A stretch of DNA of 43,044 bases from CAYYYA01 sp964487895 (GTDB lineage: Bacteria > Patescibacteriota > Patescibacteriia > UBA1558 > 2-01-FULL-52-15): assembly GCA_964487895.1 (NCBI GenBank), contig CAZASM010000006.1:1-43044 (forward strand). The letters run 5' to 3'. Each line of letters starts with the position of its first letter. Positions within the stretch are counted from its first letter, which is position 1. Position numbers and translations under genes: made by a program. The notes under the pieces were generated by a model. The model was not told where the DNA came from. It worked only from the letters and a program-made list of their open reading frames with translations, and made no database searches. Of this stretch, positions 15,856-23,250 are shown piece after piece.

Positions 15856-17277
15856 TCACCTGATAACCACGATTTGGTCGGTGTCGACCTTTTCACCGTT
15901 GAAGGTGAGTAGAGCGTAGTAGACACCGCTACCGAGACTGTCTGGAACTTGCAGGTTCTTCGTGCTGTAGCCGACGACCCGTCCTTCGAAGCCGAAGTTT
16001 GGGATCATCCGACCCTGGACATCGTAGAGCTGGAGACTAGCTTCGACGCCATCTTCGGGCGCGCCGATTTCGACGTAGAGCTGTTCACCAGCGCGTACCG
16101 GTCGGATTGCTGCTGGGAAGATTGCCAGTGGGGTAGGTGTGTTGTGTGGATTTTCTCCTACTCCAGTTGTGCCACCACCTTCACCTCCGATGATACCCGA
16201 GCCTCCATGATAGGAGCTGGTAATCTTCTGGGCGAAGAGATCGTAGTTTCCGCTGCCTGTGGTCTCGGTTGTGCGCCGAGTCTTGTCCCAGCTGTACGTT
16301 TGACTGCCCGTACCACTAGCGTTGCTGTAGATGTAGCTAGTGGAGAGCGTTTGTTGGCTACTGCCACCGAAGGTGTAGAAACCATGGATAGCATCGGCCG
16401 GATCTTCGTAATATCCCACCATCACAAACTGGAGTGGAGCGAACTGTGACAGCTTAGTGCTTGTGTCGAACGGCACGAAGACGTCGTCGTTACGCCACCC
16501 ACCGACTACGCAGTGACCTATTGTTGGACTGGCAGTGAAGGTCACATTCATTGTCCGAGTGGAGCTCATAGGCAAGGAGAAGGTACCGCCCACAGTATAT
16601 CCCAGGCCAATGCTAGCAGGGATGTTGATATGTCGCATGGCTGCGGCAATCAACATGCTCATGCTGATGCAGTTACCTGAGTAGCCTGCGTGTAGATACC
16701 CTTGCGTCCTTTGAATCGCACCGTAGTTGCCAGTCACCTGACCAGTCACCGGGTTCGTGAAGCAGTAGTCGATGAAGTCGTAGACAGGTTGCTGCGCGGT
16801 GACGTTGGTGGTGATGGTAGTGTAGTTTCCTCCGTCAGAGGACAGGTCATTAGAGACACCGCTCAGAGTTTGAGCGCGAGTCCCGACGAAGTTGTACTGC
16901 ACCCAGAACTCAACAGGGAACGACCAGTTGAAATTGGCAGGGATTGTCCATGTAACCCGCATCCACTGTCCACTGAACCACTCGAACGTCGGTGAGAGGT
17001 CGTGGAAAGCGTAGTCATAGGACGACGACCCTGACCTGGTCTGGAACGAACCCCATTCACCGAGTGCCTCGGTTGGGTACATATAGTCGAGGACCACGGT
17101 TGTCGGCCCTGATTGACCATAAGGGACAGAGACCGTTCCGGTGAACTTGTGGGTGAATTGCACGGTCAGCGATTGGGCTCCACTGGTCAGGTCATAGGTA
17201 TTCAACGCGTAGCCAGCCCCGAACGACGGTGTGGCTAGTACGATGACGAGACCGACGGTAGCGAAGAGTGCTCGCAT
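15856..17277 (-). CDS. Secreted transglutaminase-like protein with T9SS-like C-terminal tail
   Basis: This 473-residue protein begins with a signal peptide (MRALFATVGLVIVLATPSFGA). A beta-rich N-terminal region precedes a transglutaminase-like fold: Cys203 in SGNCISMSMLIAAAMRH, His255 in IGHCVVGGW and Asp271 in VPFDTS fit the Cys-His-Asp triad. A Gly/Thr-rich linker leads to a C-terminal domain with LQLYDVQGRMIPN, SGVYYALLTFNGEKV and a final VVIR, which resembles the sorting tail of type IX secretion substrates. The activity could be cross-linking or proteolysis; the target is unknown. It is last in a three-gene operon, 1 nt after its neighbour, with GGGAGG as ribosome site. Base composition is GC-richer than flanking genes. 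Confidence 0.72.
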   Translation of the reverse strand: MRALFATVGLVIVLATPSFGAGYALNTYDLTSGAQSLTVQFTHKFTGTVSVPYGQSGPTTVVLDYMYPTEALGEWGSFQTRSGSSSYDYAFHDLSPTFEWFSGQWMRVTWTIPANFNWSFPVEFWVQYNFVGTRAQTLSGVSNDLSSDGGNYTTITTNVTAQQPVYDFIDYCFTNPVTGQVTGNYGAIQRTQGYLHAGYSGNCISMSMLIAAAMRHINIPASIGLGYTVGGTFSLPMSSTRTMNVTFTASPTIGHCVVGGWRNDDVFVPFDTSTKLSQFAPLQFVMVGYYEDPADAIHGFYTFGGSSQQTLSTSYIYSNASGTGSQTYSWDKTRRTTETTGSGNYDLFAQKITSSYHGGSGIIGGEGGGTTGVGENPHNTPTPLAIFPAAIRPVRAGEQLYVEIGAPEDGVEASLQLYDVQGRMIPNFGFEGRVVGYSTKNLQVPDSLGSGVYYALLTFNGEKVDTDQIVVIR

Positions 17278-17278
17278 G

Positions 17279-17848
17279 TCAGCCTCCCATCACGACACGG
17301 ACTTCGTAGAGCTTAGTGGCTGTGGCTGGATCGAAGATCACTGCCCACAAGAAATCGGCGCTGGTAAAGATCGCCAGCTTGCCATCCTTCAAGGGGAAGT
17401 AACGAACCGTTTGCCCGTTGCCACTGGGAGATTTCTTCGGCTGATCAGGACCACCTCTGACAGAAGTGGTTTGAAGCATCTGGTTGAGAACAGTATTGGC
17501 CTCTTCCAGCGAAGTGCCAGTGACGAACATCATTGCCTCATCGTCACCACGAGATTTCATGTAGGTGTCGGTGAGGGTCACGGTAAAGGCGAGGACATGT
17601 CCAGCTTTCTTCTGCTGATCTTCCGGCATCCACGGACTAGTCGTCAGGGAACGCCCGAGAGCAACGAAGGACTGCTCATTGCTGGTCGTAATCCCGGTAA
17701 CGGCATTAGCAACGCAGGCAGTGAGTTCAGCACGGGGCATGTTCAGTTCGGCACGGAGAGGTTCGGGAGCTTGCCCAGGATTGCAGGCAGCCACATGAGG
17801 CGGTACCAGCAGAGCCAGTACCAACGTAGAGAGTATGAGAATTTTCAT
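17279..17848 (-). CDS. Putative lipoprotein, unknown function
   Basis: This 189-residue exported protein has an N-terminal hydrophobic segment (ILILSTLVLALLVPPHVAAC). VAAC fits a lipobox, so Cys22 may be lipidated; a plain signal peptide is the alternative. The remaining 165 residues show no family I recognise and contain alternating helical and strand-like stretches, ending in KLAIFTSADFLWAVIF. AGGAGA lies just before the ATG and overlaps the preceding stop, indicating coupling. Its position between the polyproline peptide and the transglutaminase-like protein suggests a joint surface function. Confidence 0.6.
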   Translation of the reverse strand: MKILILSTLVLALLVPPHVAACNPGQAPEPLRAELNMPRAELTACVANAVTGITTSNEQSFVALGRSLTTSPWMPEDQQKKAGHVLAFTVTLTDTYMKSRGDDEAMMFVTGTSLEEANTVLNQMLQTTSVRGGPDQPKKSPSGNGQTVRYFPLKDGKLAIFTSADFLWAVIFDPATATKLYEVRVVMGG

Positions 17849-17855
17849 GTGTCTC

Positions 17856-18062
17856 CTAGTGACCGAAACGGTCCTTGAGTGCGCCCCACGTGGTGTCTTC
17901 CACCTGCTTTGGCGGAGGAGGAGGGGGCGGCGGTTTGACTGGTGTTCCGGGTCCTTGGATGGTTGGGGGCTCGACCACCGTTGTGGTCGGCTGGTCGCTC
18001 ATGGTTCCCAGCTGAAGCTGGAAACTCATAAGCATCGCGAGGAGGGTGTGCAGGAACAACAC
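17856..18062 (-). CDS. Small exported or anchored polyproline peptide
   Basis: This 68-residue product has a hydrophobic start (LFLHTLLAMLMSFQLQLG), a Thr/Pro-rich middle and a run of eight prolines before a short charged tail. The GTG start is supported by AAAGGTAGG upstream; an internal ATG would drop most of the hydrophobic segment. It is first in the minus-strand operon, 7 nt before the lipoprotein gene. Low-complexity composition makes the coding call less sure than for its neighbours. Confidence 0.5.
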   Translation of the reverse strand: MLFLHTLLAMLMSFQLQLGTMSDQPTTTVVEPPTIQGPGTPVKPPPPPPPPKQVEDTTWGALKDRFGH

Positions 18063-18134
18063 AGGGGACCTACCTTTCGATGTGCGGAGATTTTCAAAGA
18101 ACTGCTCAAATACTGGACATTTGCCGGTATTTGT

Positions 18135-18159
18135 CAGTAGGGTTCCGCGACCCTGACTG
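18135..18159. promoter_or_regulatory. Hairpin in the leader of the minus-strand operon
   Basis: CAGTAGGGT (18135-18143) pairs with ACCCT-ACTG (18150-18159) around TCCGCG with one bulged G. It would lie in the 5' leader of the operon starting at 18062. A minus-strand TATAGT (complement of 18163-18168) just upstream is a possible -10 box. No T tract follows. Confidence 0.4.
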
Positions 18160-18212
18160 ATAACTATAGCCTGCCTAATATAGGTATATTTGTCAAGTTA
18201 TTTGTACTATTG

Positions 18213-18244
18213 AACCCGTTAGAAATTCATGTCTAACAGGGGTT
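18213..18244. promoter_or_regulatory. Composite inverted repeat overlapping a -35 box
   Basis: AACCC-GTTAGA, an 8-nt spacer, then TCTAAC-AG-GGGTT. The right arm runs into the TTGACA of the promoter for the gene at 18325, a position expected for an operator. The HARE-HTH-like product of that gene is an obvious but untested candidate ligand. Confidence 0.45.
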
Positions 18245-18271
18245 GACAAAATTTAGTATATGTAGTAGTAT
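18243..18271 (+). promoter_or_regulatory. Sigma70-type promoter
   Basis: TTGACA (18243-18248), 17 nt, TAGTAT (18266-18271). The leader of about 47 nt ends with GAGG 6 nt before the ATG at 18325. Confidence 0.55.
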
Positions 18272-18324
18272 ATTTTATTACCCGTCACTCGATAGTCCTT
18301 TTCACCCCTAGCTATGAGGTCTAT

Positions 18325-18738
18325 ATGCCCCGTATAAAGGTTAGAACCGGTGTTGTTTCTGTCATGCGCTTCATGAATCGGCAGATTGTCTTGGCTCGGA
18401 AGGCAATCGCCGAGTACAAGATTCAGATCGCCAAGTTGAAGAGGGCGGACAAGCGCGTCAAGCGCCTCCGCTCGGCAACCAAGAAGATCGTCCGTCGGCG
18501 TCCGACCAAGAAGTCGGCACCGGCCAAGACGACGCGTCCGAAGCTGAAGTCAGCCGATCTGGCCTTCCAGATCATGTCGGAGCGTAAGAAGCCGATTGCG
18601 ATTATTCGGCTGGCGGAGCTGGTCGGCGCTCGGAGTCAGCGTCGGCGGGGCGAGAACTTCAAGCAAAACCTCGGGGCTGCGCTGGCTCGGGACGAACGCT
18701 TCGTCCGTGTCAGCCGTGGGGTCTATGGGCTGAAGTAG
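18325..18738 (+). CDS. Basic coiled-coil protein with HARE-HTH-like domain
   Basis: This 137-residue, strongly basic protein has three parts: a helical segment (about 10-50) rich in Ala, Lys and Arg, a Lys/Arg/Pro/Thr-rich tail-like linker (about 50-75) reminiscent of histone-like DNA-binding proteins, and a C-terminal winged-helix region (LKSADLAFQIMSERKKPIAI through VRVSRGVYGLK). That region follows the HARE-HTH pattern: A-x-x-I-M-x-x-x-x-x-P-I, then L-A-x-x-V, ending in F-V-R-V-x-R-G-V-Y-x-L. HARE-HTH domains are linked to DNA modification and repair or transcription proteins. It likely binds DNA. It is GC-rich and divergent from the transglutaminase operon. Confidence 0.65.
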   Translation: MPRIKVRTGVVSVMRFMNRQIVLARKAIAEYKIQIAKLKRADKRVKRLRSATKKIVRRRPTKKSAPAKTTRPKLKSADLAFQIMSERKKPIAIIRLAELVGARSQRRRGENFKQNLGAALARDERFVRVSRGVYGLK

Positions 18739-18764
18739 ATTCAGCCCCAGCCGATCATCGGCTC

Positions 18765-18810
18765 AACTGCGTGTGTCTCGCGATTCGTCGCACCACGCAG
18801 TTTTTATTTT
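18765..18810 (+). terminator. Rho-independent terminator
   Basis: AACTGCGTG (18765-18773) and CACGCAGTT (18794-18802) form a perfect 9-bp stem followed by TTTATTTTTTT. Confidence 0.85.
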
Positions 18811-18835
18811 TTTCGAATTTTGAACTTTGGGTTTC

Positions 18836-18866
18836 GAATTTGTTTAGGATTTAGAGTCTAGGATTT
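18836..18866. repeat. AT-rich dispersed repeat, copy 2
   Basis: Carries the same GAATTTGTTTAGGATTTAG word as the region at 10562, followed by AGAGTCTAGGATTT where copy 1 has AGAGTTTAGGGTTT. Both lie upstream of a housekeeping-type gene. Confidence 0.5.
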
Positions 18867-18896
18867 CGGGTTTTATTCCTCCTCCGTCTGTGCTAC

Positions 18897-18902
18897 TATA
18901 AT
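18897..18902 (+). promoter_or_regulatory. -10 box of pcm
   Basis: TATAAT in TGCTACTATAAT, 10 nt before the ATG, giving a leader of only a few bases. Confidence 0.5.
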
Positions 18903-18912
18903 CCCGATATCT

Positions 18913-19548
18913 ATGTATGTGAATAAGTTTGACCACGATCGCTCCCTCATGATCGAGGAGCAAATGATTGCTCGCGGAATTAAAGACGCCGCTGTTTTAC
19001 GCGCTATGTCAGTCGTTGCGCGGGAGAAATTATTACCAAAGAATTTAGCCGATCAAGCTTATTTTGATCAACCTTTGCCAATTGGTAAAGGACAGACTAT
19101 CTCCCAGCCGTATATTGTGGCTTTGATGTCTCAAGCTCTACGATTCAAACCGGAGGATAAAGTATTAGAAATAGGCACTGGCTGTGGCTATCAGACAGCT
19201 ATTGCAGCTGAGATTGTCTCGGAAGTGTATTCTTTGGAAATAATTCCAGAATTATACCGTCAGGCGAGAAAGAATCTACTTAAGACTTTAGGTTATACCA
19301 ACGTCCATTTGCGTGAAGGTAGTGGCCGCAAAGGCTGGCCTGAGGAAGCTCCATTTAATAAAATTGTCGTTGCGGCAGCATCCGATAAAATTCCGCCAGC
19401 CTTGATCCAGCAGTTAGCTAACGGTGGTAAGCTGGTGATGCCACTGAAGTTCCCAACTGGTCAAAAGTTGATCCTTGTGAAGAAAGATGAAGTGGGGAAT
19501 GTGACGCAGGAAAATTTGTTGGATGTGGTTTTCGTTCCGTTAAAATAA
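18913..19548 (+). CDS. pcm: Protein-L-isoaspartate O-methyltransferase
   Basis: This 211-residue enzyme methylates L-isoaspartyl residues in damaged proteins so that they can revert. Family motifs are clear: MIEEQMIARGIKDAAVLRAM at the N-terminus, PLPIGKGQTISQPYIVALM, then the SAM-binding VLEIGTGCGYQTAI, YSLEIIPELYRQA and the late GGKLVMPLKF. Length matches bacterial PCM. The gene stands alone between a repeat-bearing leader and a terminator at 19635. Confidence 0.95.
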   Translation: MYVNKFDHDRSLMIEEQMIARGIKDAAVLRAMSVVAREKLLPKNLADQAYFDQPLPIGKGQTISQPYIVALMSQALRFKPEDKVLEIGTGCGYQTAIAAEIVSEVYSLEIIPELYRQARKNLLKTLGYTNVHLREGSGRKGWPEEAPFNKIVVAAASDKIPPALIQQLANGGKLVMPLKFPTGQKLILVKKDEVGNVTQENLLDVVFVPLK

Positions 19549-19552
19549 GGAC

Positions 19553-19612
19553 AGATTGCTTCCCCTCGGCAGGCTCGGGGCAGGCTTGCACTGCTCCTCG
19601 CAATGACAGACC
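19553..19612. repeat. Partial interspersed palindromic repeat
   Basis: AGATTGCTTC at the left and CTCGCAATGACAGA at the right are shared with the longer repeat at 31667-31780; the middle has a CTCGG-CAGG-type segment. It is a shorter or degraded member of that family. Confidence 0.6.
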
Positions 19613-19634
19613 ACGGTTGACTAGACCGTCATTT

Positions 19635-19663
19635 GAACCTATACTCATCAGGTTCCTTTTTTT
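19635..19663 (+). terminator. Terminator after pcm
   Basis: GAACCT (19635-19640) and AGGTTC (19650-19655) with a 9-nt loop and T7. Confidence 0.7.
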
Positions 19664-19674
19664 AATTTTACCCA

Positions 19675-21126
19675 ATGTCTAGTAACGAAACTATTATCCG
19701 CTTCGAAGACGTGACCTTCGAATATATCAAAGATGAACCTATTTTAACTGAGGTTAATTTTTCGTTGCGTTTGGGAGCCAAATTCACGTTAATGGGACAG
19801 AATGGCGCTGGTAAAAGCACCTTATTTCAACTTATCAGCGGCTCTCTGAAACCAACTAAAGGTTTAATTCACGTGGGCCAAGGACTGACGGTAGCTCGTG
19901 CCAATCAAGTGATACCACCAGCCAAGATGGAAATGACTGTTAACGAATATTTCCAGGAAGTTTTGGGCAAAGAGTTATATCATATCCAACAGCATATTGA
20001 TGAGATTTTGGAAGTGGTGAATTTAAACGTGAAAGGAGATATCAAGATCAAATCCTTATCTGGTGGTCAGCAGGCGCGATTACTTCTGGCTTCAGCTTTG
20101 ATTCAGGATCCGGATATTTTATTGCTTGATGAGCCGACAAATAATTTGGACAAAGCGGGCATCGAACACCTGACAGATTTCCTGATCAACTATCAGAAGA
20201 CCTGTTTGGTTATTTCTCATGATGCTGATTTTTTGAACTCATTTACCGAAGGCGTATTATACCTCGATGTTTTCACACACAAAATTGAACGGTATCTTGG
20301 TAACTACTACGACGTAATGGAAGAAATTGAGATTCGTCGAGAGAAAGAAAACAGAAAGAACGCGCAGTTAGCCAAAGAAATTCAAGATAATAAGGATAAG
20401 GCTAATATGTTTGCACACAAAGGAGGCAAGATGCGTCTGGTGGCGCGTAAGATGAGAGACGCAGCCGAGGAAATGGAAGCCGCCAAAGTTGATGTGCGTA
20501 AAGAAGACAAAACTATCCGCCCGTTCAAAATCCCGATGCAGGAGGATTTGCTGGGAGAGATCATGCATATCACCTCATATTCCACGATGCGCAATCATAA
20601 GATTATCGAACATGAGAAAGATATTTCCTTGAAGCGTAACAATCGTCTGCAATTAGTCGGTCCTAATGGCATTGGCAAAAGTACACTTTTAGAACGATTA
20701 GCCTCAGGCCACACTGAAGGAGCGCAGATTGCCAAAGGTGTGGTTGTCGGCTACTACCGTCAGGATTTTTCTACACTTAACTTTGAAGACACAGTTTATG
20801 ATTCGCTCAACTCAGTGATGGACGGACGTAATGAAGAGTTTTTGCGTTCTACAGCAGCAGGATTTCTCATCAGTTCTAAACTAATCAAAAGTAAAATTGG
20901 GAGTTTATCTGAAGGGCAGAAAGGTCTCGTAGCTTTTGCTCGGTTAGTGTTACAAAAACCAGGGTTATTGATTCTCGACGAGCCAACCAACCATATTAAC
21001 TTCCGTCATTTACCCATTATCGCTCAAGCTCTGGAAGACTATGAAGGTGCGATGATTCTCGTCAGTCACGTACCAGAGTTTGTAGCGCAGATTAGAATAG
21101 ACGAAGTATTAGATTTGGAGCGGTAG
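19675..21126 (+). CDS. ABC-F family ATP-binding protein
   Basis: This soluble protein of two ABC ATPase domains without membrane segments probably acts on the ribosome as a translation factor or antibiotic-protection protein. Domain 1 has MGQNGAGKST, LSGGQQARL and DILLLDEPTNNLD; domain 2 has VGPNGIGKST, the variant signature LSEGQKGLV and LLILDEPTNHINF. The interdomain linker (about residues 215-285) is charged and helical, with RREKENRKNAQLAKEIQDNK. At 483 residues it is shorter than EttA or Uup (about 550-640), lacking a C-terminal extension. The subfamily cannot be fixed by eye. Confidence 0.9.
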   Translation: MSSNETIIRFEDVTFEYIKDEPILTEVNFSLRLGAKFTLMGQNGAGKSTLFQLISGSLKPTKGLIHVGQGLTVARANQVIPPAKMEMTVNEYFQEVLGKELYHIQQHIDEILEVVNLNVKGDIKIKSLSGGQQARLLLASALIQDPDILLLDEPTNNLDKAGIEHLTDFLINYQKTCLVISHDADFLNSFTEGVLYLDVFTHKIERYLGNYYDVMEEIEIRREKENRKNAQLAKEIQDNKDKANMFAHKGGKMRLVARKMRDAAEEMEAAKVDVRKEDKTIRPFKIPMQEDLLGEIMHITSYSTMRNHKIIEHEKDISLKRNNRLQLVGPNGIGKSTLLERLASGHTEGAQIAKGVVVGYYRQDFSTLNFEDTVYDSLNSVMDGRNEEFLRSTAAGFLISSKLIKSKIGSLSEGQKGLVAFARLVLQKPGLLILDEPTNHINFRHLPIIAQALEDYEGAMILVSHVPEFVAQIRIDEVLDLER

Positions 21127-21147
21127 AATTTGTCTGAATTTCAATCA

Positions 21148-21173
21148 AACTGAATAGACCAATTCAGTTTTTT
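21148..21173 (+). terminator. Terminator after the ABC-F gene
   Basis: AACTGAAT and ATTCAGTT form a perfect 8-bp stem with a 6-nt loop, running into T6. Confidence 0.8.
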
Positions 21174-21192
21174 GATATCACCAATAGTCTCT

Positions 21193-21240
21193 ACCCCCAC
21201 GCACTCCCCCTTACTAAGGGGGAGAAAAGAGGGGGTGGTT
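21193..21240. repeat. Degenerate copy of a CCACCCC-type palindromic repeat
   Basis: ACCCCC (21193-21198) pairs with GGGGGT (21231-21236), enclosing the palindrome CTCCCCCTTA-C-TAAGGGGGAG. It resembles the inner part of the elements at 24486 and 30572. Elsewhere in 21127-21511 a TTGACA (21263) and TAATAT (21292) are spaced 23 nt, too far for a clear promoter, and a small hairpin ACCCA-GAAAA-TGGGT occurs near 21339. No gene is convincing there. Confidence 0.5.
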
Positions 21241-21511
21241 AACCTCCGGTGAAACTTACTGTTTGACAGCTTTTTAGCCATCTGTTAAGCATAATATATG
21301 AACTATAGAAATTGCTACATCCCAGCCTCTCACGTGGATACCCAGAAAATGGGTGTCACTATTTGGTTATTTGGCTTGGGCAATTCTATGAAGTAATTTT
21401 TCTCTAAAGTTAGCAATAAATTCATGATTTCCTTGGCCAGATGGTCAGGGGTTTTTAATTATTGCCTTGGCGGATCTGGGCCGTTCATTTTACTATCAGG
21501 AGGAAACTACC

Positions 21512-22096
21512 ATGTCAGACCACATCGTTTTTCGTCGGGGCAAGAAAGTCTATCTACGGCCTTTGGAGGAGGGTGATTGTCATCGTCTTTGTCGTTGGCT
21601 CAACGATCCAGAGGTGTCACGATTCTTGGACCAGTCATTCCCTTTGCCCCTGACGTATGAGGCTGAGTTTCTCAAGAAGTCTATGACTCGTGCTGATTTC
21701 CCGACTGATCTCATCTTTGCTATTTGTCTCAATGAAGATGATCGGCATATCGGTAACATGGGTCTGCATAAGATTCGCTACATCCACGGTACTGCGGGCA
21801 CAGGTTCGTTCATCGGTGAGAAGGATCTCTGGGGCAAAGGCTACGGCTTCGATGCTAAGATGATTCTGCTCGACTACGCTTTCAACACCCTGCGTCTGCG
21901 CAGGATCACTTCCGGCGCCAAAGCCTTGAATGGACGTAGCCTCGCCTTCAACGCTAAGTGTGGTTACAAGGAAGAGGGTCGACGTCGCGGACAGTTCTTG
22001 CTTGAAGGTGAGTTCGTCGATGAAGTGATCACCGCCGTCATGAAAGAAGACTGGCTGCCTCTGTGGGAAGCCTACTGCGCCGACTGGCAGAGGTAG
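21512..22096 (+). CDS. GNAT acetyltransferase, RimJ/RimL-like
   Basis: This 194-residue protein probably transfers acetyl from acetyl-CoA to an amino group. The N-terminus VYLRPLEEGDCHRLCRWLND and the later ICLNEDDRHIGNMGLHKI, FIGEKDLWGKGYGFDAKMIL (with the acetyl-CoA-binding loop) and RITSGAKALNGRSLAFNAKC follow the Acetyltransf_3 pattern seen in RimJ/RimL and related enzymes. The substrate is unknown. The ATG at 21512 has AGGAGG 8 nt upstream; an in-frame TTG at 21467 is unlikely. The gene is GC-rich, uses CTG for Leu and has a strong terminator, like the units at 3.8 and 18.3 kb. Confidence 0.88.
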   Translation: MSDHIVFRRGKKVYLRPLEEGDCHRLCRWLNDPEVSRFLDQSFPLPLTYEAEFLKKSMTRADFPTDLIFAICLNEDDRHIGNMGLHKIRYIHGTAGTGSFIGEKDLWGKGYGFDAKMILLDYAFNTLRLRRITSGAKALNGRSLAFNAKCGYKEEGRRRGQFLLEGEFVDEVITAVMKEDWLPLWEAYCADWQR

Positions 22097-22112
22097 GTAG
22101 TCAGCTCGAATA

Positions 22113-22148
22113 AACCCCCGTGTCGCACAATGTGGCACGGGGGTTTTC
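22113..22148 (+). terminator. Strong rho-independent terminator
   Basis: AACCCCCGTG and CACGGGGGTT form a perfect 10-bp stem (22113-22122 with 22136-22145), followed by TTC. Confidence 0.85.
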
Positions 22149-22228
22149 TTGGTTTAAAATTGTTTATTAGTTACAATGTAGCTGTTTGACTTCCCCTAAT
22201 TTCTAATTTCGATTTACTAATTACTAGC

Positions 22229-22597
22229 ATGATGAAATCTAAATCTATCCGCTGGACGCTGGTCATACTCTGGATGCTCTTAATCTTCTATTGGTCCTCT
22301 ATTCCAGATCTCGGCTCTGGTTTGGAAGTGTTGTGGGATACCATTTTGCGTAAACTAGCTCACGTTGGCGAGTACGCTGTCTTAGCGTGGCTGGTGTCGT
22401 GGGCCTGGAGTAGAGTGAAGCACCGATGGTATCTATTAGCTTTTTGTCTGACCTACGCTGCCAGCGATGAGATTCATCAGCTTTTTATCCGCGATCGGTC
22501 AGGGCAGTTGTTAGACGTGGCGATTGATACAGTAGGTATTCTGATTGGACTGTGGTTATATATCAAGATTTTAAAGCGTAAAAAAAATCATTCGTAG
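22229..22597 (+). CDS. VanZ-like family membrane protein
   Basis: This 122-residue protein has about four short membrane helices. The VanZ-family pattern is clear: LLIFYWSSIPDL, KLAHVGEYAVLAWL, then SDEIHQLFIRDRSGQLLDVAIDTVG, here recognised by its SDEIHQ, R-x-x-x-x-x-D and D-x-x-G parts. VanZ of enterococci gives low-level teicoplanin resistance, but most members have unknown functions. Two tandem ATGs (22229, 22232) are possible starts. Confidence 0.85.
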   Translation: MMKSKSIRWTLVILWMLLIFYWSSIPDLGSGLEVLWDTILRKLAHVGEYAVLAWLVSWAWSRVKHRWYLLAFCLTYAASDEIHQLFIRDRSGQLLDVAIDTVGILIGLWLYIKILKRKKNHS

Positions 22598-22606
22598 GCA
22601 ATAGGA

Positions 22607-22635
22607 TTGACTCCCGTGTATTATCGTGGTAAAAG
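22607..22635 (+). promoter_or_regulatory. Possible sigma70-type promoter
   Basis: TTGACT (22607-22612), 17 nt, TAAAAG (22630-22635). It would give a leader of about 45 nt with GGGAG before the ATG at 22685. Confidence 0.4.
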
Positions 22636-22684
22636 CAGGGTGTTCCCAGTAATTCGCAATGTACCTTTTACCCGGGAGACTACG

Positions 22685-23056
22685 ATGTTGGAGATTAAGA
22701 CTCTGACCTCAGCACACATCCGCACGCGTCTATTGGAATTGATCGGCACCTCAAAACTTAACGACCATTTAGATACCGAAGGGGTTTGGAGAGGTCAACT
22801 GATTTATGACCAGGATTATTCGAAACTCATTTTCAGCATTGGTGAATGGCAGAATTGCGACTTGGCGATTACCTTATCGTTTAGGAGGAGAGGGATCTCT
22901 GCTCGATGGCTACTGAAAGATATTCTTGTCATCGAGGGTCATAGTCAGGCTATCTTCATTAAGACCTTTGCTAGCGAAAGTCGCACCATGCAGATTACCG
23001 TCAGTATCGTAGATGGACTAGTGGAGACCTCCATGCCAGCGGAGAATCAAGACTAA
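22685..23056 (+). CDS. Hypothetical protein
   Basis: This 123-residue protein with no family I recognise has an N-terminal helical part (LTSAHIRTRLLELIGTS) followed by alternating strands (GQLIYDQDYSKLIFSIGEW, LAITLSFRRRGISARWLL, QAIFIKTF, QITVSIVDG), so an alpha-beta or beta-sheet fold is likely. It has no signal or membrane segment. The ATG at 22685 follows GGGAG and was preferred to a longer frame from 22607 whose first part overlaps the promoter. GC-rich codon use and its own terminator link it to the other autonomous GC-rich units. Confidence 0.55.
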   Translation: MLEIKTLTSAHIRTRLLELIGTSKLNDHLDTEGVWRGQLIYDQDYSKLIFSIGEWQNCDLAITLSFRRRGISARWLLKDILVIEGHSQAIFIKTFASESRTMQITVSIVDGLVETSMPAENQD

Positions 23057-23091
23057 CAGTATTCCTCTATGATGACCTATTGAAAATGTAA

Positions 23092-23127
23092 CAAGACCCG
23101 CTTCGCTTCGGCCAGGCGGGTTGTTTA
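23092..23127 (+). terminator. Rho-independent terminator
   Basis: ACCCGC (23096-23101) and GCGGGT (23116-23121) with flanking ACAA and TTGTTT extend the stem. The loop contains GCTTCG as in the terminator at 5456. Confidence 0.7.
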
Positions 23128-23197
23128 TTTATCAAAAACGCTAGGTGTCTAAAAAGGTCCTTTTTTTACAGAAATGAGTAATTACTTTATACTTATC

Positions 23198-23250
23198 GCG
23201 GAGGCTAATAAGTAACAATAAAACTATATGTCAGGTTTTGAAATGCCACC
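23198..23250 (+). repeat. Duplicated leader and start region, copy 1
   Basis: 53 nt from GCGGAGG through codon 8 of the gene at 23228 recur at 23854-23906 with one mismatch (C/T after GCGGAGG). The conserved 30-nt leader, not just the coding part, suggests a shared control element. A TATACT box (about 23187-23192) lies only before copy 1. Confidence 0.75.

Noticed and set aside
16158..17878. Plus-strand frames across the transglutaminase operon
   Set aside because: The minus-strand genes have signal peptides, ribosome sites and a triad; the plus-strand frames result from GC-rich sequence.
21299..21397. A 32-codon frame starting MNYRNCYIPASH
   Set aside because: It has no ribosome site, no proper promoter spacing and no recognisable motif; it may be chance.
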